Both the position numbers and the translations under genes were made by a program. From positions 34,289,724-34,353,723 of the forward strand of contig NC_092463.1 of the NCBI RefSeq assembly GCF_047495875.1: a DNA stretch of 64,000 nt, given 5' to 3'. The notes under the pieces are model-generated. The model ran no database searches. It had not been told where the DNA came from and worked only from the letters and a program-made list of their open reading frames with translations. Source of the stretch: Pithys albifrons albifrons (taxonomy: Eukaryota; Chordata; Aves; Passeriformes; Thamnophilidae). Below are positions 47,501-57,146 of the stretch, piece after piece. The first letter of the stretch is position 1, and each line of letters starts with the position of its first letter.

Positions 47501-50500
47501 TTAATTGGATATTCTGTATATATTGAGTATATACTGAAAAGAACAAAATAGTATCAAAGTCCCACACAAACTCCAAATCCTACCCAGGAGTATTATATTT
47601 ACTTCCAAGCCGATCTACTGTTCCTCTGGATTAACCTATCCCATTTGGGCAGTGTAAGCAGTGATGATGCTTTGCTGGCCACAGACAAATTTCAAAGCTG
47701 AGTAGCTTGACTTTTGTATGAAGTGGACATTTACCTGTGGGCAGTCCCTCATCTGCATGTAGGTGCTCTGGCGGTGGTGAGATCTGGTTTTTTTGGGCAC
47801 GAGTATTTTGGGCACAATTACCTGTTGGCAGTAATTGTTTAAACAATCTGACCTTTGGTCTGCAAGATTTGGTTTCCAGACCTTGCTATGAACAACACGA
47901 GGGGCAATCATGCTGTTTCAAAGTGTAACTCAGCCACCTGCAAACAGAACCCTGCCTGCACTGTATGGTCAGACTTCTACTCTGGAGCTTTGTACCCAGA
48001 GCTCCAACTTCAGTGTTGTGCAGGCTGGATCACCGGATGCTTCCCAGTCCTCCCTCCTCCAACTGCCAGTGTGCCACAAGGGTTGGTGGGGCACTGGGGG
48101 ATCCCCACAGGCTGCCAGGGCAGCCCCTCCATCACCATGGGACATATGAGCTGTCCAGGAGCTTCTTCCCATGGTCAGCAGCAGCAGGGGGCAGCCCTGG
48201 GCTGGCCCTGAGCCCCAGCCCCAGCCCCAAACCTCCAGGAGACGAGGTGCTTGCAGTGCTGCCCTGGACTGTCAGAAGTTGAGAGAGCTCAGGTGAAAGA
48301 GTGAAGATCTGCAAAAGGACCTGACATAGTCATCTCAGAACATACACAGCATGAATTTTTAATCTGAGACCCATCTTTAATATTAAAAGCAGGAATCAGG
48401 GATATAATCATTTGGTCCTGTCACTTTCCTTTCTTAGTTCTCAGCTCAGACAAGGAAGAGTAGAGGAATTATCTATGTATGGAGAAGGAAGGTAAGCAGA
48501 AAATTCTGGGAATTACCAAGATGTCAGGAAAGATTTTTCTGTTGGCTCCAAAACCTTTTTTGGTACCTATTTATGTCACCCCTACAGTCTGCAGGAAAAT
48601 GGCCATTTCAGCAGGTGGTAACTGTAATTCTTCCATTTTTCAGGGGCACAAGAGGAAAAACTGGAAGGTGAGAAGATTTGTTTTGAGGGCTGATCCTGCT
48701 TTTTTGCACTACTATGACCCAACTAAGGTAAGTGGGAAGTTACCACCCCTAGAAATCTTCTTACAGACTTAAACATTATAATGAAAACACAATTATGCTG
48801 TAAATGTTTCTATCACACGGATCTCCTGCTGGGTTCCTCTCTTCATTTCCCGGGGAATTAGACCTCTCTGGCCTTGCCCTAGGAGGTTGTCCACGTAGAA
48901 TTTTTATCCCCGCATCTTCCATCCTGTCTTTTTCCCAGTGAGATTCCTTTTCCATGTCACTGATAAAACTGTACCTAATTTGAAATGTGATTGACTATCT
49001 CAGTGCTTTTAACTGATCTCCACCATGCCCAGCTCCATCAGAGAAACATCTAAGACTGAAACAATATAGTAATGCATTTAATTATATGTTCTAATTGACT
49101 TCTTTTGTGACATGGATGTTTCATACCTGTAAAAACTGGCATTACATCCCCAGCTTCATAAAAATAATGGGAAATTATTCTAATGATGACATTTTCTAGC
49201 TAAGCCTTGTTTCCCTTTTCCTTGCAGGAAGAAAACAAGCCAGTAGGTGGATTCTCCCTTCGTGGCTGTCTTGTCTCAGCTCTAGAAGACAATGGAGTCC
49301 CCGCAGGTAAGCATGAGCCTCTAAACTTCCATATATACATATTTATGCCACAGCAATAGAGTCTCTGGGTGTGGGTTTGCGTATATGGCTCTTTGTATGC
49401 ACAAGTGGGCTGGGCCTACATTTCCCTGTGCAAGCAGGTGAAGAGGCACATCACAAATCCCTGTACTACTGGGTTGTCTACTGCAAAGGGCACTTCTTTT
49501 AGCACTTTTTCCACGTATCTTGGGTGTTCCCCTCTTTATGGACTTTTCTTAGTCATATGACCTCTGAGACAGTCCTAAGACACTGATAAATATCTCAGAG
49601 TTAACAGGTAGAGGAAACACCTCTTTGGATGTTGTTTAACTCAAAATTTTGAAGTATCCTCTGATGCCATCCCTTTTTTCCGTGTCTTCTCTATGTATGC
49701 TATTACCTCTTCCTTTTTGATCTGCTAGAACCCAAATGTAGGGGAGACATAAACACAGCAATATAAAAAGCAGTTCTAATAGAGCATATGCTTAGCTTAG
49801 GAATTTCTCTAAAACCTTGGCCTTGCAGATAAGTGTTTCTGCTGTTAAAGCCATTTATTTTATGACCAGAAGCACAATGTGTGGATCTCAAATACTGAAT
49901 ATCTTTCAAAGAGAAGATCTGAAAAAGCTTTGGTCTGGGGCAGGGGACATGACAGACAATAGAACTCCTTGCTAAGAGGAACCCAAAAATGGGCAGGAGC
50001 AAATCTATCTACTGTACAAACTGGTAGGGAGTTCATCCCTCCAGTATATAACTCAAGTAATAGTCTCCATCTAAAGAGAGACTACTTTATATATTTTTCA
50101 TAGTGCACACTAGTTCATACAATCTATGTCAGGAATGTCTGTACTATATCTTTATTTTCATAAAATCACAGAGTGATCGAATGGTTTGGGTTCGAAGGGA
50201 CTCTAAAGATCATCTAATTCCAACCCCTCCCCCATGGACAAGGCCACCTTCCTCTAGACCAGGTTGCTCAAAGGCCTACCCAAAACACTTCCAGGGATTT
50301 TGCAGAAGGAAAATCAAAGACACAAGAGATTTAAAGGTATTATGCATAATAGAAAGGAAAGATTTGATTCCCTAATTCACTAAATTCACATTCTTCCCTA
50401 TGAAGCTTCATATCTGGCAGAAACTTGCCCTGTGCACTTTCCTGATCTGTCTTTTTTTTCCTCTCCACAGGAGTGAAGGGCAACGTGCAAGGCAATCTCT

Positions 50501-50598
50501 TCAAAATCATCACCAAAAATGACATTCATTATTATATCCAAGCCAGCTCCAAGGCAGAGCGAGTGCAGTGGATTGAGGCAATCAAACCACTGACATGA
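41533..50598 (+). CDS. PLEK2: Pleckstrin-2 (PH-DEP-PH)
   Basis: Nine coding exons: 41533-41583, 44076-44240, 45203-45384, 46090-46181, 46504-46691, 47198-47299, 48644-48727, 49228-49306, 50471-50598 (TGA). They total 1071 bp and give 356 aa, close to the 353 aa of human PLEK2. Domains in order: N-terminal PH (VLKEGFLVKRGHIVRNWKVR to the GAIHAGHP region), central DEP (SSLVDWLISNSFAVSRFEAV), and C-terminal PH (VKQGFLVKQGHKRKNWKVRR to EAIKPLT). The start could be 41533 or the in-frame ATG at 41536; 41533 was taken as the first. Known role: binds phosphoinositides downstream of PI3K and organises actin in spreading and erythroid cells, at the plasma membrane. It lies on the same strand as EIF2S1 and is tail-to-tail with the galectin-related gene. 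Confidence 0.97.
41584..44075 (+). other. PLEK2 intron 1
   Basis: About 2.5 kb with purine-rich tracts near 42.7-43.0 kb. No gene or known repeat family recognised. Confidence 0.6.
45019..45080. repeat. A/C-rich low-complexity tract
   Basis: A run of CCAAAACCAAAACA-like motifs in PLEK2 intron 2. Probably simple-repeat expansion. Confidence 0.8.
47300..48643 (+). other. PLEK2 intron with a GC-rich stretch
   Basis: The intron contains a distinctly GC-rich segment near 47.9-48.3 kb, including CCCAGCCCCAGCCCC. It has several overlapping open frames but no exon-like ends with conserved protein. It may be a degraded repeat that I cannot name. Confidence 0.5.
50165..50300 (-). repeat. CR1 LINE fragment, antisense
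   Basis: Contains ATCACAGAGTGATCGAATGG, GGTTCGAAGGGACTCTAAAG, ATCATCTAATTCCAACCCC and GACCAGGTTGCTCAAAGGCC. These are the standard reverse-complemented CR1 3' motifs. It lies in the last PLEK2 intron, about 0.2 kb before the final coding exon. Confidence 0.9.
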
Positions 50599-51655
50599 GT
50601 AATGTGGACTCCATGACAAATGAAAAATCGCATTTGTGACCAAGTTTCCTGCTCTCATTTTCAGGGAGTATTGTTTTCCCCTTGAGTCTATTTCTGTTAT
50701 TTGAATTACCATAACACATAGCAATTCCTTGCAGACTAGCATCCTAGGTGCCTTAAAGTGGTGTAGATCCAGAATAATTCTCCACCAAGAATTTACCAAC
50801 TAACCAAGAGACAAAGACAACAAGTGGATACAGACAAATGGGGCTTTACAAAGAAATGATGATACAATATTCCAAGAAGCAAGAAAAGAATCTTTTGTAC
50901 AAGTATTCAGTTTATATCTGACAAATTCAGGTTGTGCTTTATCTTAAAGCAGTAGTGTCTTGCTCCTTTTCCCTTTATAAAGTGGGGTCATAAACTTAAT
51001 TAGTTAAGACTGAAACATCAAAGTCATGAAAGGTGCTGGCTTTTGAGGATGCCTTTCTTGGTATACCACATGAATCTTGTGCTACGCCGCAATCCAGCTG
51101 CCAAGATAATCAGTATTGCAAAGCAAACAACAAATCTGTCTGTCCAACCAGCTCCTCTGCCATTTGGTTCTCTGCTACACTGGAAAAGTCCAAAGGATCT
51201 TCCTCTCCACTATATAAATGACTCTTGTGCTCATAATGTACCACAGCAGTACAGGATCCTGGGTATCAAACCAGACCAGTGGCAGTTCCAGACAATTGCT
51301 GGTGATGAATATATTGGAAGAAATCACTGAGCCATAAAAGCAAGACTTTTCCTTCTGATTATCACCATAAGTTCGTTTCTGTTGGAGAACCGCTTGGTCT
51401 GAGAATTATAGTAGCAGGTACGACTATCACTTTTTCTATCCTAAATCATTTTTTTTTCCATTATTTGTCTACTCAACTTGTCTCTAATTTCATTAAGTAT
51501 AAAAAACTGCCAACCCTAAAAACCAGTGTATTTTAATATCCTATGCTCTTTAGAGATTTTTTTTCTTGGAGGGCAGTTTGAGTATATGAAAAATAATGGT
51601 TTCATTCACTGTAATTTTAGATTTGTAAATAAACTGAGACACCAGAGGGTAACAT
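50599..51655 (+). other. PLEK2: PLEK2 3' UTR
   Basis: AATAAA at 51628-51633 overlaps a Pumilio-type TGTAAATA and gives a UTR of roughly 1 kb. A 95-codon open frame inside it (51043-51330) is discussed as a finding. No recognisable exon was found. Confidence 0.6.
51628..51633 (+). promoter_or_regulatory. Polyadenylation signal AATAAA (PLEK2)
   Basis: Canonical hexamer about 1 kb after the PLEK2 stop codon, 258 bp before the opposing signal at 51891-51896 on the other strand. Confidence 0.55.
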
Positions 51656-51890
51656 GGAATGTAGAAAATTATTGAAATACCTTGTTTTATCTGAGAACCT
51701 GTGTCTGACAGCCAGACTCTGCAGAGCCTTCAAAAGTCCTCTGAAGGCAGCGTACTATAAATCTTCCTTGAAGCCATAGAGAAATTTGATAGCCCTCTGT
51801 CCACAGATCCACTTCTGTGCAAATTTTATGTTCTCTGAGTTGTGTACTGAAAAATTCACATTGCCAAAGGCAGCATATGATACTTATATA

Positions 51891-51896
51891 TTTATT
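51891..51896 (-). promoter_or_regulatory. Polyadenylation signal AATAAA (galectin-related gene)
   Basis: First canonical minus-strand hexamer downstream of the stop at 52699. It predicts a 3' UTR of about 0.8 kb (51870-52698), tail-to-tail with PLEK2. Confidence 0.5.
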
Positions 51897-52698
51897 AGAA
51901 TAGCCATGTGTTTAGGACTTTCTTCAAAAGTTACAGCAATATAACAGCACAACACTTGCATGTGTTCAAATATCTAACAGAGCTTATTTAAAGAAGTTTG
52001 CCAGCAAAGATGCAGTTTTAATTAGGCACAAGAATGGGCAATGCAGTTTCAGCTATAGATACCATTTCCTAGGGCTGGTCCAGAGAAGACTGTGAAATCC
52101 ACAACTGTTGTAACCTTTCAATTCGAGAAAAGCTACCTGTAAGAGACAGGGATATTGGTAAGGCATTTATCGCTCTGTACTCAGAAGCACAGATGGCTTT
52201 GTGCTGATTGAGCAGAGCTTCCAGAAAAAGCAATTCCCTCCTGAGAATGTGAGCCTTGCTGAGGCCCATCAGGCTACCTTATCAACTTACAAGAAAATCT
52301 CCTGCTTTTCTCAGTCCCATTACCTGCATAATGCCCAGTTCTACTCACAAGGCTAACAGCCACCCCACTGCAGAGGATTGAGCTCTGCCACCTGGCGTGC
52401 CTGGGGGGGTTAAGGAACCATAAGGACATGAGATACTGCTCAGCATCACAAATCTTGCCATTTGGGAGGCCAAAAGTGTATCTCAGCAAAGGCACTCAGC
52501 TTTATCCAGACCAGCCATGGCTCTTCAATTGCTGACTGTGTATCAGAAAAAAAACTGTGTATCTCAAACACATCAGAAAATTTAAAATATACAGTCACTG
52601 CTCCCCAGAGTCAGCCAGGAGAAAAAGATAAAACATTTCTCAGACAAGAGAAAGTACATTTTTCCTCTGTCTCCTGGTGATATTGTAGTCTCCTTTTT

Positions 52699-55600
52699 TC
52701 AAGCCACTTTGGTAAGCTTGATGTCCCCTGAGACCTGCAAAGCTTTGACCAAGTTCAGAGGCTGAATGCGGTGAGTGAAGTCACAGAGCTGCCGTCCATC
52801 AAGCAATACTCGTATTTGCTGGTGTTCACATAAGATCTCCATCTGCAATTGAAAAGGACAGCAGCAGGGTTGATTTCACCAGCAGGTACTTAGAACCAAA
52901 TGTAGTGGGGATAATGAAGCACAAAGCCTACCAGTTCGTCTGAAATCCCATAATAAATAACCTACACTCTGCTGAGATGGTACTGCAAAGCTCCATGCAG
53001 AGAGTACTCTCACTAAGATTAGAGAAAAGAAAGCATCTCTCCTGTGGGCTTGAATGGTTGCTGTCTGTGCCATACTAGACTAGTTAACCTGGCAGTGCCA
53101 GTAGTCAGCTATTTGTGGTCACATACGTAGCCTTCAGCCTTTCCCCCCTCCTTTTCTCTACCCTTTTCTTAGTATCCTAAAAATTACCTTAAACGTGTCG
53201 CCTGCTGTAAATGGAAAGTAGGGAATAGTCTTCTCTTCTCTTCCCCATTTTCCAGCAATTCGTGCATTTCGGGTGATGGATTTCTCACTGAAGTTAACTG
53301 TAAATAACAGCCCAACATCTTTGTTTGCATCCACTGGATCACAGAGCAGAGTCACTGAGAAGCTGAAAAAAACAATTAAATGACTGGAGCTTTCAGAAAT
53401 GTGAAAGGACATGGTGAACGTGACAGATGCTTGTAAAGACTAGAGACAGCTGCTGATTTCGTTTCAGACTGACACACAGGACTTCTTCAGGTTTAGAAGC
53501 TGGAGAAAAGGATGATGTCTGTTTTCCACCCAGTTTCCAATAGGATGCTAGTGATTTCTGATGTTGCTTTCCCTCTCTCTTGACCAAAATCAAACCTTTC
53601 AACATGTACTCATTTCTGTCCTAAAAGAGCTTATGACAAACTTTTCACCAGTGAAACCAGTGGAGCTGATAGCTGTAGATGCAATAAAGTTGCTGCTATC
53701 CAGATAAAAGACAGCAACAAACCTGTACCTTCTGTGCCAAAAGCACTAGTTTTTAAATGGTGTTGATTCCAACCCACAGCAGACAACCAAGATGCAGGTT
53801 GAGAATTGCGCCTCGTCCTGGAGCAGAAATGCCACTTGTGTGCTCTGTTCCAGTTCATGTTAGATAAGGGTAAGAAGTGGAAAATCCTGTCAGGACAGTC
53901 AGAAAGGCCAAACAGTGAACTCCTCCTTGATCTTTTAATCTTAGTCTAACTGCAGGAAAACTAAACAACGCCATAAATTCCTCCAAATAGCACAGACCTC
54001 CAAGAAAGCTTCTAAATTTAGAAGACAGATAAGGAGCATGTAAGACGGAGTGAAGTTCCCACCAGGCCCTTCACCTACCTCTTGGGGTTGGAATGTACCA
54101 TCCCTATGACAGTGAGTTTCATGGCTGGTCTCAGGCCACCTTTAATTTCACCAACATACTGCTCCACCTGCAGGGAACAGTGAAAACGGCTGCAGTGAGT
54201 GATGCTGCGGCTAAGTCAGCTTTAACACCTGCTTTGGTCACCTAATATAACTTGGGTTTATTTTTGCATCTATACAAGAACTCAAAAATATTTCTGGCCT
54301 AGAGCGCTTTTTACGCTAAGTTCCGTCGGCTCGGGCAGCTGCGGCGAGCGAGAGGCTGCCGTGGCCTGGTAAGGTGGTGCCGGCTGCCTGTCAGCACTGC
54401 CCGGGCAGCGTCCCACCAACGAACGCCGTGTCGGCAGCGAGAGATTCTGCCCCGGCACTGCACCTTCACCACAGCCTCCCAGGTGATCCCAGGTGTCCTG
54501 TTGTAATGGTGACTTCGAAAAGTCACAGTCTTGCAAAGGCAGAAAAGGTTTCTCAGTGGATCTACTTTTGTCCTGTTCACATAGACCTGTAGTTGCAAAT
54601 GCCACCCAAGGATCTGAGCTACATTTACTTTTTCACAGTAATTCTCTAACAGCTTTGATGGTCCATGGAGGAACTAATACAGCCCATAATCAATAAGGAA
54701 ATAATAAAGAAAGCTTGGAAACAAATGATAGGGATGTTTCTAGACTTCAGTTTCAGAAATGGCTTTAAAATGTGAATGTCAGAATACTGCACAGCAGCAT
54801 GTAATCACTCCCTATGCAGAGTCACTTGGAAAAAACCTGCTATAAAACACTAAACGTTAGTAGCAACTTGCGTAACACTGATAACGTTCCAAGGCAATGC
54901 ACAACAGACCTTGTTTTAGATAAAAAAAACCTTTATCATTCCAGTGTTCCAAGGTAAAAACTTAGATAGTTTTGCTAGAAGACCTGCACAACACATGCAC
55001 ACAAATTCAAGATGAAAAGCCTTACCTACACCTCATTTCCCAATTTCAATACACTAGTTGTGTCTTCTGCTGAGATGACCTTATACAATTTATTTTCCCA
55101 CCTTGTTATTTACATCCAGCTACCTTTACAGGATCAAAGATCTATTAATAAACCTCTAATTCCTAAATAGTCAGTATGAGAAGAAATTATTTAAAGGTAC
55201 CTTCAAAAATGACAGTAGTACTCCTGATTGTTAATAATGTACTTTTACCCTTTTAGAAGGGCACGTGACTCCAGCAGGTATGTTTTGAACTTTGTAAGAA
55301 AAGAAAAGCATTGACCGCCTGACATGTCTTACATAACGAAGCAGCTTCTCAAGAAAGGAGTCTAGGGAGGAGATACTTTAAACTTGATAAAGCAATTAGA
55401 GTGGGTAATAAGCATAAAAGATCCCAGGATAAATGAAGTCCATCCTCATACAGGTCCCATGTCCCACTAAAGCTCTTTGCCTAGAGAAGAGACAAGATAC
55501 AAAATAATACCCCAAACTGAAAGTACAGTTTGAGAAATTGTGCAGAGTTGCATCATAGTAAGCACAATCATTAAAAGCACAGGATATCAGAACTGAATAG

Positions 55601-55895
55601 ACTGAAGGATAACCACATGGTCCCAACAGTTACAGCTCATCCGGCATGGCTGGAGAAAGTTCAGAGGCATGACTGGCTACACACCGTTTATCTGCTGAGG
55701 TGGAGTTGACAGCACAGGTGAAAAATACTCAGGAATAGTCAGGAGGTAATGGTACAAATATACTGCGGCATCTTACGCGGCTTATTTGTGGGTCCCAGCC
55801 TGTGCACATGGACATAGTTCCCTTCACGCATTTTCTGTTCAGGAGCCGCGCGGACTCACTCGGTCACTTACTTTGGCAAACCTCTCCTCTGTCAT
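52699..55895 (-). CDS. Galectin-related protein (LGALSL-like), single CRD-fold
   Basis: Four coding exons in order of transcription: 55895-55872 (ATG, only 8 codons, MTEERFAK), 54167-54079, 53362-53188, 52842-52699 (TGA). They total 432 bp and give 143 aa, with all phases and GT-AG sites consistent. The product is one galectin domain. Landmarks are YVGEIKGGLRP, MKLTVIGMVHSNPKSFSVTL, KWGREEKTIPYFPF, MEILCEHQQIRVLLDG and a final GDIKLTKVA. IKGG-RP, NP-SF, IPYFPF and EILCEH are shared with galectin-related protein LGALSL as I remember it, so this is a paralogue or GRP-B type gene. No signal peptide is seen, as is normal for galectins. The H-NPR beta-4 motif is replaced (LLFTVNF), and the W-EE-R site reads W-GREEK. 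Lactose-type binding is therefore unlikely. It is head-to-head with ZFYVE26. No function is claimed. Confidence 0.87.
54168..55871 (-). other. Intron 1 of the galectin-related gene
   Basis: About 1.7 kb between the 8-codon first exon and exon 2. It contains a locally GC-richer patch near 54.3-54.5 kb. No coding exon conserved with galectins was found there. Confidence 0.6.
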
Positions 55896-56159
55896 CACCG
55901 CCCTGCCTCCTACGCTCGCTTCGCGCCAGCAGTTCCCGGAGGAGTTTTTGTGTTGTGTGGCAGTACAAAAGCAAACAAAAAGCTCGGAATAAAGGGAGGA
56001 TGTTGGGGGGGAGGCGGGGGCTTATCTCTGCCCAGCACCGGCTGGACACCACCCAGCGCAGCAGCTGAGTCACGGCCCGCGGCGAGAGCTCCCCAGGACC
56101 GCGGCGCGGGGGCAGCGGCAGCGCCGGTACCCGCACACTGTGTGCGGCTCTTCCAAATC

Positions 56160-56395
56160 GCGCGCGTGTGTGTGTTTGTGTGTCTGTGTGTGTTTGCATA
56201 ACACACCGTACTTGTACGTGTGGTATATATATACCCCAAGTCATGTATTTATTGATACCTGTTCTGTCTTCTCTCAAAGGGGTAAGCAAATATACATATA
56301 CAACTCGCAGCCCGATAAACACCTATATAGGTATATACACCCTATGCATACACCTGTATATGGGTGTATACACTGCAGGTGTATATATAGATGTG

Positions 56396-56432
<37 letters not shown>

Positions 56433-56740
56433 AGGTATATATATAGGTATATGTATATATATATGTGTGTGGGTGTATATACATGCATATATATTTACCA
56501 GAGTAAGGTATACGTACAGGTTTATACAGCTGTACAAGGGGTAAACGCAAGCACACACGCATGTATGTAACCCTGTACGCGCATCTCTCAGTGTGTATAG
56601 GTGTATACACGCGCACACACAGGTGTATACACGCACACAGGTGTGTGTATACACGCACGCCCAGGTGTATATACGCACGCCCAGGTGTATATACACACGC
56701 CCAGGTGTATATACACGTACACACACACACAGCCCCCGTG
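56160..56740. repeat. Compound TG / TA / CACG microsatellite block
   Basis: Contains a TG-rich run (about 56164-56194), repeated GGTGTATA and ATACACC motifs, a pure (TA)n tract (about 56403-56428), and three 20-bp copies of GCACGCCCAGGTGTATATAC-type units (about 56655-56714) ending in CACACA. Nearly the whole block alternates purine and pyrimidine. Confidence 0.9.
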
Positions 56741-56898
56741 CCCTCCCGCGCCACGCCCCTTGTCCCTCCAGGGGGCGGAGCTTCGTGTGAGAGCCAATCA
56801 CAGTCCGCGAGGCGGAGCGCGGGGCGATAGGGCGCGGCTCGCGGGGCGGGCAGGCTCGTGCTGCCCGGGTCCCTGGGCGGCGTCAGGCGCCCCAAAGC

Positions 56899-56908
56899 AA
56901 GATGGCGG
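56899..56908 (+). promoter_or_regulatory. YY1-type motif AAGATGGCGG
   Basis: First of two identical motifs 93 bp apart (the other is at 56992-57001). YY1 sites in this orientation typically lie at or just downstream of CpG-island start sites. Occupancy is inferred. Confidence 0.6.
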
Positions 56909-56991
56909 GCTATTTACACTGCTCGCGGGCGGCCAATGGACGCGCGCCGTGCCCGCGGGCCCGCCCGGCGCGGTCAGCTGAGGCGGCGGCC

Positions 56992-57001
56992 AAGATGGCG
57001 G
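56992..57001 (+). promoter_or_regulatory. YY1-type motif AAGATGGCGG
   Basis: Second copy, about 145 bp upstream of the ZFYVE26 start codon, consistent with a position in its 5' UTR or at its start site. Confidence 0.6.
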
Positions 57002-57146
57002 CGCCGGAGCTGGCGGGGGCGAGGGGAGGCGGGCCCGGGCCCGGGCAGTAGAGCCCAGCAGAGCCCAGCGCCGCGCCTGCCCTCCGGTAACGCGGCATCG
57101 CCTGCGCCTCTGTCACCCTGGGCTGGGCACCCCTCGTGCTGAGAAG

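Noticed and set aside
47855..48282. Overlapping ORFs of up to 118 codons in a GC-rich PLEK2 intron segment
   Set aside because: They lie between exons whose phases join perfectly without them, and several frames are open at once because of the GC bias.
56140..56981. Open frames of 90-190 codons through the TG/TA/CACG block
   Set aside because: They are translations of simple repeats (VCVYVYIH-type residues) in every frame, and none has conserved sequence.
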